Assembly: GCA_947653315.1 (NCBI GenBank)
Contig: CANTGP010000167.1
Span: forward strand, 1 to 6,797
Length of the DNA stretch: 6,797 nucleotides
Direction: 5' to 3'
Origin: an uncultured Lachnospiraceae bacterium
GTDB taxonomy: Bacteria; Bacillota; Clostridia; Lachnospirales; Lachnospiraceae
Shown: positions 1-6,196 of the stretch, piece by piece
Position numbering within the stretch: position 1 is the first letter of the stretch
How the letters are laid out: each line of letters begins with the position of its first letter
The notes under the pieces: model-generated
The model's database searches: none
What the model saw: only the letters and a program-made list of their open reading frames with translations
Told to the model about the DNA's origin: nothing
Position numbers and translations under genes: made by a program

Positions 1-129
1 AAACCTCCAGCCGAAAAAAGTGCACGGAAAACCGGGACAGACAATCCCGCTGCCGTTGCCCCGCAAAAAAATCCCGTCCGTGCGTCCGCGAACCGTTACT
101 TTTTTTGCGCCGGACGCATGAAGATTTTG
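1..129. other. Gene-free upstream region with nested inverted repeats
   Basis: No convincing coding frame lies here. It contains GCACGGA (22-28) complementary to TCCGTGC (77-83), CGGGA (33-37) complementary to both TCCCG (45-49) and TCCCG (72-76), and TGCGTCCG (81-88) complementary to CGGACGCA (111-118). A T7 run at 100-106 sits inside the last loop rather than after a stem, so a standard intrinsic terminator is not clear. All of it lies upstream of the promoter at 130-158, so it would be transcribed only from further upstream. It may be the 3' end or terminator zone of a gene outside the window, or a relic of a structured RNA. Confidence 0.5.
79..120. repeat. Inverted repeat TGCGTCCG / CGGACGCA
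   Basis: Eight perfect base pairs (81-88 with 111-118) can be extended by a G-T wobble (80/119) and a C-G pair (79/120). The 22-base loop contains TTTTTTT at 100-106. The repeat ends 9 bases before the -35 box of the solute-binding-protein promoter. It could be a terminator-like hairpin for upstream transcription or a protein site; there is no T-run after the stem on the + strand. Confidence 0.4.
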
Positions 130-158
130 TTGAACCCATTGCGCAATTATGATACAAT
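130..158 (+). promoter_or_regulatory. Sigma-A-type promoter of the solute-binding protein operon
   Basis: The -35 box is TTGAAC (130-135) and the -10 box TACAAT (153-158), separated by exactly 17 bp. A TG at 150-151 gives an extended -10 (TGa-TACAAT). Transcription would begin near 165, leaving a leader of about 60 bases before the ATG at 228. This is the best promoter in the window by consensus match. Confidence 0.75.
138..147. promoter_or_regulatory. Palindromic operator candidate ATTGCGCAAT
   Basis: This is a perfect 10-bp palindrome with a central CG, lying wholly between the -35 and -10 boxes. Central-CG palindromes are typical of LacI-family operators, and this position would let a repressor block RNA polymerase. 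The obvious candidate is the LacI-family protein encoded as the third gene of the same operon, which would make it autoregulatory. That pairing is inference. Confidence 0.5.
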
Positions 159-214
159 ACCATAGAATATGTTTAAAATCAGGAGCAGTCCGTGCAGGAA
201 AGCAAATACGGGCG

Positions 215-221
215 AAGGGAG
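215..221 (+). promoter_or_regulatory. Ribosome binding site AAGGGAG favouring the start at 228
   Basis: AAGGGAG lies 6 bases before the ATG at 228. A competing AGGAG (181-185) lies 6 bases before an in-frame GTG at 192. The ATG is preferred because it starts a compact lipoprotein signal peptide directly with MLRKK, but the GTG start cannot be excluded. Confidence 0.6.
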
Positions 222-227
222 TTTATT

Positions 228-1667
228 ATGTTGCGAAAGAAAATGGCATTATTTTGCGGAATCTGTGCTTTTGGAATGGCGTTTGCCGGATGCGGAAAGG
301 CATCGCCGCTGGACGCGAAAAATCCGGTAACCATCGATGTATGGACCTATTATAACGGCGACCAGCTCACGGCATTTGACGGGCTGGTGGAGGAATTTAA
401 CGAGACGGTGGGGAAAGAGAAAGGTATCATCGTAAAGGGTTACAGCCAGGGTTCCGTAAATGATTTGGAGACAAATGTGCTTGCCGCCGTAAAAGGGGAA
501 GTGGGGGCGGACGAAATCCCGAATATTTTTGCGGCATATGCGGATACGGCGTATGCGGTGGACCAAATGGGACAGGTGGTGGATTTAAAGGAGTACCTGA
601 CGGAAGATGAAATTGCCGCTTACATAGAAAGCTATGCGAAGGAAGGGGATTTTAGCGGAAACGGGGAGATGAAGATATTCCCTACGGCAAAATCTACGGA
701 GATTCTCGTGCTGAACAAGACGGACTGGGATGTCTTCGCGGCGGAAACCGGGGCGTCTTATGGGGATTTGGCGGATATGGACGGCCTGGTGGAAACGGCA
801 AAGCGTTATTATGAATGGACGGATGCCAAGACGCCGGATGTGCCGGATGACGGGAAAGCGTTGTTTGGCAGGGATGCCATGGCGAATTACATGCTGATTG
901 GCAGCAGGCAGATGGGAACGGAGGTCTTCCGGGTGTCGGAAGGGAAAATGACCCTGGATTTCGATAAGGAAACCGTGCGCAGCCTGTGGGATGCTTATTA
1001 TGTGCCTTTTGTAAAGGGGTATTTTGCCGCAACGGGACGGTTCCGCAGCGATGATATCAAGACAGGAAATATTATCGCTTTCGTCGGTTCCTCATCGGGA
1101 ATTTCGTTTTTGCCGGAAGCGGTCAATATCAGCGATACGGAGAGTTATCCCATTGAACTGGAAGTGCTTCCCTGCCCGAAATTCGCGGGGGAGGATGCGG
1201 ATTACGCCGTGCAGCAGGGTGCAGGAATGGTGGTGACGAAGGGAAGCGAAGCGGAAGTATACGCTTCGGTGGAATTTCTGAAATGGTTTACCGCGGATGA
1301 GCGCAATATGAAGTTTTCCGTCAATTCCGGCTATCTTCCGGTGACGAAGACGGCGAATGACATTGCGGCAATCCGGAATTGCGGGGCGGAAATCAGCGCC
1401 AATATGGACAAGATGCTTTCCGTTGCGGTGGATACGGTAAACGGTAACAGGATGTATACGACAAAGGCGTTTGAAACCGGGACAAAAGCGCGCAACATAC
1501 TGGAATATGCCATGGCGGACCGCGCGGCGGCGGACCGTGAAACTGTGGTTTCCAAACTGGCATCGGGAATGGGGCTGGAAGAAGCGGTGGCGGACTTTGT
1601 ATCCGATGAGTATTTCGACGCATGGTATGAGGAAACGTTAAGCCGGTTGCAGGCTTTTGAAAACTAA
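228..1667 (+). CDS. Extracellular sugar-type solute-binding lipoprotein
   Basis: A 479-residue protein of the ABC-type extracellular solute-binding family (SBP family 1, carbohydrate/oligosaccharide type). It starts MLRKK, has a short hydrophobic segment and a lipobox FAGC with the lipidated cysteine at residue 22, so the mature protein should be anchored outside the membrane. The mature part begins with the typical first strand (VTIDVWTYYNGDQ), followed by a helix ending in EEFNE and the second-strand region IIVKGY; later come the segments KSTEILVLNKTDWD and QQGAGMVVTKGSEAEV, as in sugar-binding proteins. Its length suits the family. No permease or ATPase gene follows; instead the next gene is a membrane GGDEF-EAL protein whose ribosome binding site overlaps this stop codon. 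This suggests a receptor rather than a transport role, though permeases encoded elsewhere could use it. The ligand is unknown. An in-frame GTG at 192 would add 12 residues. Confidence 0.88.
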   Translation: MLRKKMALFCGICAFGMAFAGCGKASPLDAKNPVTIDVWTYYNGDQLTAFDGLVEEFNETVGKEKGIIVKGYSQGSVNDLETNVLAAVKGEVGADEIPNIFAAYADTAYAVDQMGQVVDLKEYLTEDEIAAYIESYAKEGDFSGNGEMKIFPTAKSTEILVLNKTDWDVFAAETGASYGDLADMDGLVETAKRYYEWTDAKTPDVPDDGKALFGRDAMANYMLIGSRQMGTEVFRVSEGKMTLDFDKETVRSLWDAYYVPFVKGYFAATGRFRSDDIKTGNIIAFVGSSSGISFLPEAVNISDTESYPIELEVLPCPKFAGEDADYAVQQGAGMVVTKGSEAEVYASVEFLKWFTADERNMKFSVNSGYLPVTKTANDIAAIRNCGAEISANMDKMLSVAVDTVNGNRMYTTKAFETGTKARNILEYAMADRAAADRETVVSKLASGMGLEEAVADFVSDEYFDAWYEETLSRLQAFEN

Positions 1668-1672
1668 GGAGG
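1666..1672 (+). promoter_or_regulatory. Ribosome binding site overlapping the upstream stop codon
   Basis: AAGGAGG shares two bases with the TAA stop (1665-1667) of the solute-binding protein gene and lies 5 bases before the ATG at 1678. This perfect site decides the start against the in-frame TTG at 1657, which would overlap the upstream gene and lacks its own site. The overlap suggests translational coupling of receptor and signalling protein. Confidence 0.85.
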
Positions 1673-1677
1673 CTATC

Positions 1678-4600
1678 ATGTCCGGTCAGATCAGGCAGAA
1701 CAGTCGGAAGATTCCAAAAACTCCAAATACTTTTAAAAAGAACAGGACGGTGTTCCGTGTAATGGTGCTGCCCCTGTTAAGCATCCTGGCAGTGGAAATG
1801 TGCGTGTTGGCGGGGAGTCTGGTGTTTGGCGGCGTCATGGAAAAACTGAACCAAAATGCGCAGGATATTTTGGCACAGCAGGTGGAGAACAGGGGTAATT
1901 ACCTGGTAAACGATATGATTGGCAATTGGTCCAATTTAAACCTGCTTTCGGAAGAAATCAATGCCATTGTGGACAAAAACCTGGCGCGGGGGGATTTTTC
2001 CCTGATGGATTTGAAGGAGAACACCGGGGCATGCGAGATGCTGCTTGGGGAAATCCGGCCGGAACTGATTGATGCCATGTACAACAAACAGGTATCCGGA
2101 ATCTTCCTTGTACTGAATCCCTGCGGACCGGGGGAGAAGCCGGATTCCCTTTCCGGTATTTATTTAAGGGATTTGGACCCGACTTCCACGCCTTCCCAGC
2201 GCAACGAAGATATTTTGACGGAGCGTGCGCCCGTGGAAGTGGTGCGTTCGGGGCGGATTGCCACGGATACGGGGTGGCAGCCGGTATTTACGAAAGAAGA
2301 TACGGAGCAGCCTTTTTTCCAAAAGCCGTTTCAGGCGGCGCACGCGGACGGGGGAAGGCTGAATGCGGAGGAATACGGCTATTGGACGACGGAACCGTAT
2401 TGCCTGGCCGGGGATAACCGCCGCGCCATTGCCTATTCGGTGCCGCTTATTTTGGAGGACGGAAGGATATACGGCGTACTTGGCGTGGAGCTTTTGGAGG
2501 ATTATATGCAGTCTTTGCTTCCCTGCAGCGAATTGATGGAGAACGAAAGGGGTTCCTATTTGCTGGCGGTAGCGCAAAAGGGGGAGTGCCGGTTAAACCC
2601 GGTGCTGTTTTCCAGTGAATCCATGACGGCGAAAACGATGGAGGAACTTTCTTTTGCCCTGACGGAAGCGGAAAGCAGGGAAGCCGCGGACGGCAGCGGG
2701 AAATATTACGGGGCGGTGAAGCCGTTGGTGGTATACAGCAACAATGCTCCTTTTGATACGGATAAATGGTATCTGCTGGGAATCGGCGCACGGGAGAACC
2801 TGTTTGCCTTTTCCCGGCAGATACAGACGATTCTGTCGGCAGCTTTTGTCCTGACGCTTGCCATCGGGCTGGTGGGGGTTCTTTTGGTCAGCTACCGGCT
2901 TTCCAAACCCATCCAGTTCTTGTCGCAGGAGGTGGAGAAGGCGAAGCGGAGCAACGTCTGGCCGGTGCTGCCCGAAACGGGAATCCGGGAGATTGACCAG
3001 TTTTCCGGCGCCATCACCGAGCTGCAGCGGGAAGTGGCGGATTCCTCCACGCGGTTTTTACAGATTATGGACATGGCAAGCGTGGATATGGCAGGGTACG
3101 AGATTAAGGAAGGAAGCGAGCGGGTTTTTGTGACGGACAATTTCTTCCCGCTGCTTGGCAGGGAAGGCGTGGATATTGCCGCGCTTAAGGCGGGGGAATT
3201 CCGGCGGATTCAAAAGGAAAGTATGCAGGGATTGGAGCATAACGAATCCGGGGACGGCAGTGTGGTTTACCAGGTTCCGCTGCAGGACGGTGCGGTGCGT
3301 TACCTGCGCTTTGAGGAAATGCGGGAAGGAAAGCGTCATGTGGGTCTGCTGGAGGATGTGACGACTTCCACCCTGGAGCGGATGCGTGTGGAGCGGGAGA
3401 GGGACTGCGACGGTCTGACGAAGCTGTATGCGCGGCGCGGGTTCCGGCGGGTGGCGGACGCCCTGTTCTTAAAGCCGGATCAGTTGAAAACGGCGGCGCT
3501 TTTGATGATTGATTTGGATAATTTAAAGACGACCAATGACAAGTTCGGGCATAATTTCGGGGATTTGTATATTCAGACCGCAGGCAGGTGTTTTTTGGAA
3601 AATACGCCTTCCAATACCATTTGCGCCCGTATTTCCGGGGATGAGTTTCTTCTGCTGTTTTACGGCTATGGGGATCAGGATGAAATCCGGGAAAAGATAA
3701 GGAACCTGTACCGTGCCATCGGGGAAGTGGAATTCGTTCTTCCCAACGGGAGCAACATGGGGCTGAGCGCTTCCGGCGGCGTGGCTTGGTATCCGGCGGA
3801 CAGTGAGGATTTATCCGATTTAATGAAATTTTCGGATTTTGCCATGTATCAGGTGAAGCGTTCCAAAAAAGGCAGGCTGGCGGAGTTTGACGCGGAGGCT
3901 TACCGGGAGAAGATGTTCCAAAACCAAAGCAGGTTAGAATTTAACCAAATGTTGGAAAGCCGGAAGATAAATTACCATTTCCAGCCGATTTTCCATGCGG
4001 TAACGGGCGAGCCCTATGCGTATGAGGCGTTGATGCGGGCGGATTATCCCACGCTTCGTTCGCCGGAAACGGTGCTGCGCCTTGCGCGGGAAGAAGGGCG
4101 GATGCATGAAATGGAATACCTGACCCTGTTTTGCTCCGGGGATTGCTATATGGGACTGCTGGAGCGGGGCGAGGTTTCGGAGCAGGCGTACCTGTTTGTC
4201 AATTCCATTGCCAATGAGCGTATGACGGAGGAAGAAGAACGGGAGTACCATGTGCGCTTTGCCAAAATACAGCCGCAGGTGGTCATTGAGATTACGGAAG
4301 CCGAGCAGTTGGACATGAAGCTGGTGGAAGGGAAGAAAAAGGTGGAAGGCTTTTCCGGCATGTTCGCGCTGGACGATTACGGCAGCGGGTATAACAGCGA
4401 AATTAACCTGTTGGAATTAAAGCCCCATTTTGTCAAGGTGGATATCACGATTGTGCGGGATATCGATAAGGACGCCAATAAGCAGCAGGTGGTTTCCAAT
4501 ATCGTGGAATATGCGCATAAACGGGACATGATGGTGATTATGGAGGGATTGGAGACGGCGGCGGAAGTGGAAAAATCGCTGGAACTTGGCGTGGATCTTC

Positions 4601-4701
4601 TCCAGGGGTATTTCCTCGCCCGTCCGGGGGAAGTGCCGCCTGCCATAAGTGCGGAGGCCGGACAGTTAATCCGCACTTATTGGGAAAACAGGAAGGTTTA
4701 A
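1678..4701 (+). CDS. Membrane sensor protein with Cache-like, HAMP-like, PAS-like, GGDEF and EAL domains
   Basis: A 1007-residue bifunctional-type cyclic-di-GMP enzyme. After a basic N-terminus come a membrane helix (about 28-53), an extracytoplasmic region of about 330 residues with a Cache-like end (AYSVPLILEDGRIYGVLGVE, 252-271), a second helix (about 385-405), a HAMP-like linker, a PAS-like domain (about 460-560, ending in DVT), GGDEF (from DGLTKLY, 578) and EAL (about 760-985). GGDEF features: metal-site D612, NDKFGH (620-625), and signature SGDEF (653-657) in place of GGDEF; the RxxD inhibitory site is replaced by P644 and T647. EAL features: QPI (769-771), EAL (783-785), N842, E871, DD (899-900), K920, E956 and Q976 are all present, so phosphodiesterase activity is likely. 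Cyclase activity is plausible but uncertain. Tight coupling to the upstream binding protein suggests this sensor reads a ligand-loaded lipoprotein (inference). Confidence 0.92.
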   Translation: MSGQIRQNSRKIPKTPNTFKKNRTVFRVMVLPLLSILAVEMCVLAGSLVFGGVMEKLNQNAQDILAQQVENRGNYLVNDMIGNWSNLNLLSEEINAIVDKNLARGDFSLMDLKENTGACEMLLGEIRPELIDAMYNKQVSGIFLVLNPCGPGEKPDSLSGIYLRDLDPTSTPSQRNEDILTERAPVEVVRSGRIATDTGWQPVFTKEDTEQPFFQKPFQAAHADGGRLNAEEYGYWTTEPYCLAGDNRRAIAYSVPLILEDGRIYGVLGVELLEDYMQSLLPCSELMENERGSYLLAVAQKGECRLNPVLFSSESMTAKTMEELSFALTEAESREAADGSGKYYGAVKPLVVYSNNAPFDTDKWYLLGIGARENLFAFSRQIQTILSAAFVLTLAIGLVGVLLVSYRLSKPIQFLSQEVEKAKRSNVWPVLPETGIREIDQFSGAITELQREVADSSTRFLQIMDMASVDMAGYEIKEGSERVFVTDNFFPLLGREGVDIAALKAGEFRRIQKESMQGLEHNESGDGSVVYQVPLQDGAVRYLRFEEMREGKRHVGLLEDVTTSTLERMRVERERDCDGLTKLYARRGFRRVADALFLKPDQLKTAALLMIDLDNLKTTNDKFGHNFGDLYIQTAGRCFLENTPSNTICARISGDEFLLLFYGYGDQDEIREKIRNLYRAIGEVEFVLPNGSNMGLSASGGVAWYPADSEDLSDLMKFSDFAMYQVKRSKKGRLAEFDAEAYREKMFQNQSRLEFNQMLESRKINYHFQPIFHAVTGEPYAYEALMRADYPTLRSPETVLRLAREEGRMHEMEYLTLFCSGDCYMGLLERGEVSEQAYLFVNSIANERMTEEEEREYHVRFAKIQPQVVIEITEAEQLDMKLVEGKKKVEGFSGMFALDDYGSGYNSEINLLELKPHFVKVDITIVRDIDKDANKQQVVSNIVEYAHKRDMMVIMEGLETAAEVEKSLELGVDLLQGYFLARPGEVPPAISAEAGQLIRTYWENRKV

Positions 4702-4737
4702 ACGGGAGCAAAGGATGAAATAAGCAAGCAGATGAGC

Positions 4738-4745
4738 AAAGGAAG
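4738..4745 (+). promoter_or_regulatory. Ribosome binding site AAAGGAAG for the LacI-family gene
   Basis: AAAGGAAG lies 8 bases before the ATG at 4754 and supports that start over the in-frame GTG at 4745, which would overlap the site and lie before the conserved LacI N-terminus. The 52-bp gap 4702-4753 shows no promoter or terminator, so readthrough from the GGDEF-EAL gene is expected. Confidence 0.6.
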
Positions 4746-4753
4746 TGCCGTCC

Positions 4754-5743
4754 ATGGTATCGATTAAAGATGTTGCGAAACGCGCGGGGGTTGCGATTTC
4801 CACGGTTTCCAAAGTACTGAATAATTATCCGAATGTGAGTGAGGAAACAAAAAGAAAAGTGAATCAGGCGGTGGCGGAACTGGATTTTGTGCCGAATTCC
4901 GTGGCGGCGGCGCTGTCCTCGAAGCAGTCGGGGCGGGTGGCGTTAATCCTTAAGATGAATACGAAGACGCAGGCAATCGATGAAATTGACATGCAGTATT
5001 TATCGGGGGGAATCCATAAGGCGACGGAACTCGGACTGGACGTGATTACGTTTTTCTTTTCCATGTTTGAAGGAAAGTCGGCGGAGGAAGTGACCAGATA
5101 CCTGCTTTCCCAAAGCATCCACGGAATCATCCTGTACGGGATGTCCAAGGAGGATAAGGTGCTGCATAAGATTATCGAATCCCAGGTATTTAAGACTGTG
5201 GTGGTGGATGCCCCGGTATTTAACGGGAACACTTCCTCGGTATGGGTCAACCAGGAACAGGCGCAGTATGACGTGGCGCGCAAGACCGTGGAGGAAAATA
5301 AGAGCAGGAGCATTCTTTATATCGCCGGAAAAAAGAACGGGTACGTGAGTGAGGAACGGTTAAAGGGAATCCGGCGGCTGGCACGGGAGATGGGATTGAA
5401 GCTGCTTGTCCGCAACGGGGAATTTTCCGAGCTGCGGGCAAGGAATATTACGTTCCAAAATGCAAAGAATAAGGATGCGGTGGTGTGTGCTTCCGATTTG
5501 ATGGCAATCGGCGCGATGCGGGCGTTGATGGAAATGGATATTTTCCGTCCCGTCTGCGGTTTTGACGGCATTACGTTAATGGGATACGCGGGAAAGCAGA
5601 TGAATACGGTCCGGCAGGATTTTGCGGGCGTTTCCGCGGCGGCGGTGGCGGAACTGCACCGGCTGATGGAAGGGGGCGAGGGCAGGAACCATGTGTTGGA
5701 TTATCAGATTGTCAGGATGAAGTATATGGATATTATCTGTTAA
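4754..5743 (+). CDS. LacI/GalR-family transcriptional regulator
   Basis: A 329-residue protein of normal length for the family. The N-terminal helix-turn-helix is clear: SIKDVAKRAGVAISTVSKVL at residues 3-22, with the usual VS..T..KV..A...L.(F)VPN continuation and a hinge helix PNSVAAALSSK (47-57) containing the minor-groove leucine L54. The rest is a periplasmic-binding-protein-like sensor domain, with recognisable DGIIL-type (HGIIL), ASDLMAIGAM and GFDGI segments, so it should dimerise and respond to a sugar or sugar phosphate. Such proteins bind CG-centred palindromes; two are present in this window, in the promoters at 138-147 and 5789-5802. It is probably the third gene of the operon begun at 228 and may autoregulate that operon and/or control the downstream phosphorylase gene. 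Effector and true operator cannot be told from sequence. Confidence 0.93.
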   Translation: MVSIKDVAKRAGVAISTVSKVLNNYPNVSEETKRKVNQAVAELDFVPNSVAAALSSKQSGRVALILKMNTKTQAIDEIDMQYLSGGIHKATELGLDVITFFFSMFEGKSAEEVTRYLLSQSIHGIILYGMSKEDKVLHKIIESQVFKTVVVDAPVFNGNTSSVWVNQEQAQYDVARKTVEENKSRSILYIAGKKNGYVSEERLKGIRRLAREMGLKLLVRNGEFSELRARNITFQNAKNKDAVVCASDLMAIGAMRALMEMDIFRPVCGFDGITLMGYAGKQMNTVRQDFAGVSAAAVAELHRLMEGGEGRNHVLDYQIVRMKYMDIIC

Positions 5744-5746
5744 TTT

Positions 5747-5777
5747 TTCACAAAATAAATAGAAAAAAATGTATAAT
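5747..5777 (+). promoter_or_regulatory. Promoter candidate A for the phosphorylase gene
   Basis: A perfect TATAAT (5772-5777) is preceded by TTCACA (5747-5752; one mismatch to TTGACA), but the 19-bp spacing is long. Transcription would begin near 5784, placing the 14-bp palindrome at 5789-5802 just inside the transcript, where a bound repressor could block initiation. It overlaps or competes with candidate B. Confidence 0.45.
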
Positions 5778-5808
5778 TTGACAGTTGCGGAAAACGTTTT
5801 CCTATGGT
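5778..5808 (+). promoter_or_regulatory. Promoter candidate B for the phosphorylase gene
   Basis: A perfect TTGACA (5778-5783) is followed after 19 bp by TATGGT (5803-5808; four of six matches). Here the palindrome 5789-5802 would lie between the two boxes, as in the upstream operon promoter. The -10 box is weaker than in candidate A; one or both may be used. Confidence 0.45.
5789..5802. promoter_or_regulatory. Perfect 14-bp operator GGAAAACGTTTTCC (LacI/CcpA type)
   Basis: This is a perfect palindrome centred on CG. It matches the catabolite-responsive element pattern TGNAANCGNTNNCA except for G in place of the first T and the mirrored position, so either CcpA or the LacI-family protein encoded just upstream could bind. 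It overlaps both promoter candidates, which implies repression of the phosphorylase gene when bound. Confidence 0.7.
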
Positions 5809-5842
5809 AATTTATATACAGGGAAAGAAATAAGGGAAAAAA

Positions 5843-5852
5843 CGGAAAACGT
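5843..5852. promoter_or_regulatory. Possible second operator half-site CGGAAAACGT
   Basis: This 10-mer is identical to positions 5788-5797, which include the left half of the palindromic operator, and lies 55 bp further on. The right half is not conserved here (GGAAAT instead of TTTCCG). It may be an auxiliary weak site or chance in A-rich sequence. Confidence 0.25.
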
Positions 5853-5900
5853 GGAAATGGGAAACGAAGAAGCGGGGAACAAAGAAGCAGAAAGGAAAAC

Positions 5901-5932
5901 CCGTAAACCTGTAAACCCGTAAACCCGTAAAC
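5901..5932 (+). repeat. Four tandem copies of an 8-bp unit (CCGTAAAC)
   Basis: Units CCGTAAAC, CTGTAAAC, CCGTAAAC and CCGTAAAC follow one another without gaps; only the second differs, by one base. An 8-bp period is not a multiple of three, so copy changes would not preserve a reading frame. No spacers are present, so this is not a CRISPR array. Confidence 0.85.
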
Positions 5933-5957
5933 CTGGAAATGGAAGAAAAGAAGTTTA

Positions 5958-6044
5958 GGGGAAAGAAAATTTGGGAAAAGAAATTTTGGGAAAAGAAATT
6001 TTGGGAAAAGAAATTTTTGGAAAAAAATTTTGGAAAAGGAATTT
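5958..6044 (+). repeat. Six tandem copies of a 13-16-bp unit (GGGAAAAGAAATTTT)
   Basis: Two exact 15-bp copies (5973-5987, 5988-6002) are flanked by a diverged copy (5958-5972), a 16-bp copy (6003-6018) and two 13-bp copies (6019-6031, 6032-6044). In one frame the 15-bp units encode the pentapeptide WEKKF, inside the open frame 5939-6085. The AAATTT tracts could also favour DNA bending or easy melting. Confidence 0.85.
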
Positions 6045-6079
6045 CAGAAGGAATTAAAAAGGCAGGAATTAAAGAGAAT

Positions 6080-6155
6080 CAGTAATTTAAGAACCAGTAA
6101 TTTAAGAAGTTGTAATTAAGAAAGAAGCAATAATCAAAGAAACAGTAATTAAGAA
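6080..6155 (+). repeat. Degenerate repeats of CAGTAATTTAAGAA
   Basis: Two exact 14-bp copies (6080-6093, 6095-6108) are followed by TTGTAATTAAGAA (6110-6122) and CAGTAATTAAGAA (6143-6155), with a more diverged stretch between the last two. The spacing is close to 15 bp at first, like the preceding repeat family, which suggests growth by slippage. Confidence 0.7.
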
Positions 6156-6176
6156 ACAAAAACAAGAAACAAAAAC
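6151..6176 (+). repeat. Two exact tandem copies of AAGAAACAAAAAC
   Basis: Exact 13-bp duplication at 6151-6163 and 6164-6176, followed by an A-rich run up to the ribosome binding site of the phosphorylase gene. Confidence 0.75.
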
Positions 6177-6191
6177 AAAAAAAGAAAAAGT

Positions 6192-6196
6192 GAGGT
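6192..6196 (+). promoter_or_regulatory. Ribosome binding site GAGGT of the phosphorylase gene
   Basis: GAGGT lies 6 bases before the ATG at 6203, in otherwise A-rich, unstructured leader. It supports 6203 over the in-frame ATG at 6221. Confidence 0.65.

Noticed and set aside
79..120. Intrinsic terminator for an upstream + strand gene
   Set aside because: The T-run is in the loop, and the bases after the stem (AAGATTTTG) are not a T-tract.
149..355. 68-codon + strand frame starting at 149
   Set aside because: Its ATG lies just before the -10 box of the operon promoter, upstream of the expected transcription start, and it overlaps the clear lipoprotein gene in another frame.
249..5571. Many minus-strand and alternate-frame open frames inside the three large genes
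   Set aside because: They lie within genes with strong family matches, have composition typical of shadow frames and show no recognisable domains or ribosome binding sites.
5857..5922. 21-codon frame starting ATG at 5857 in the leader
   Set aside because: It has no good ribosome binding site, ends inside the 8-bp repeats and shows no feature beyond purine-rich codons.
5901..6176. CRISPR-like repeat array
   Set aside because: Repeat units are 8-15 bp and directly tandem or degenerate, with no unique spacers of constant length and no cas genes.
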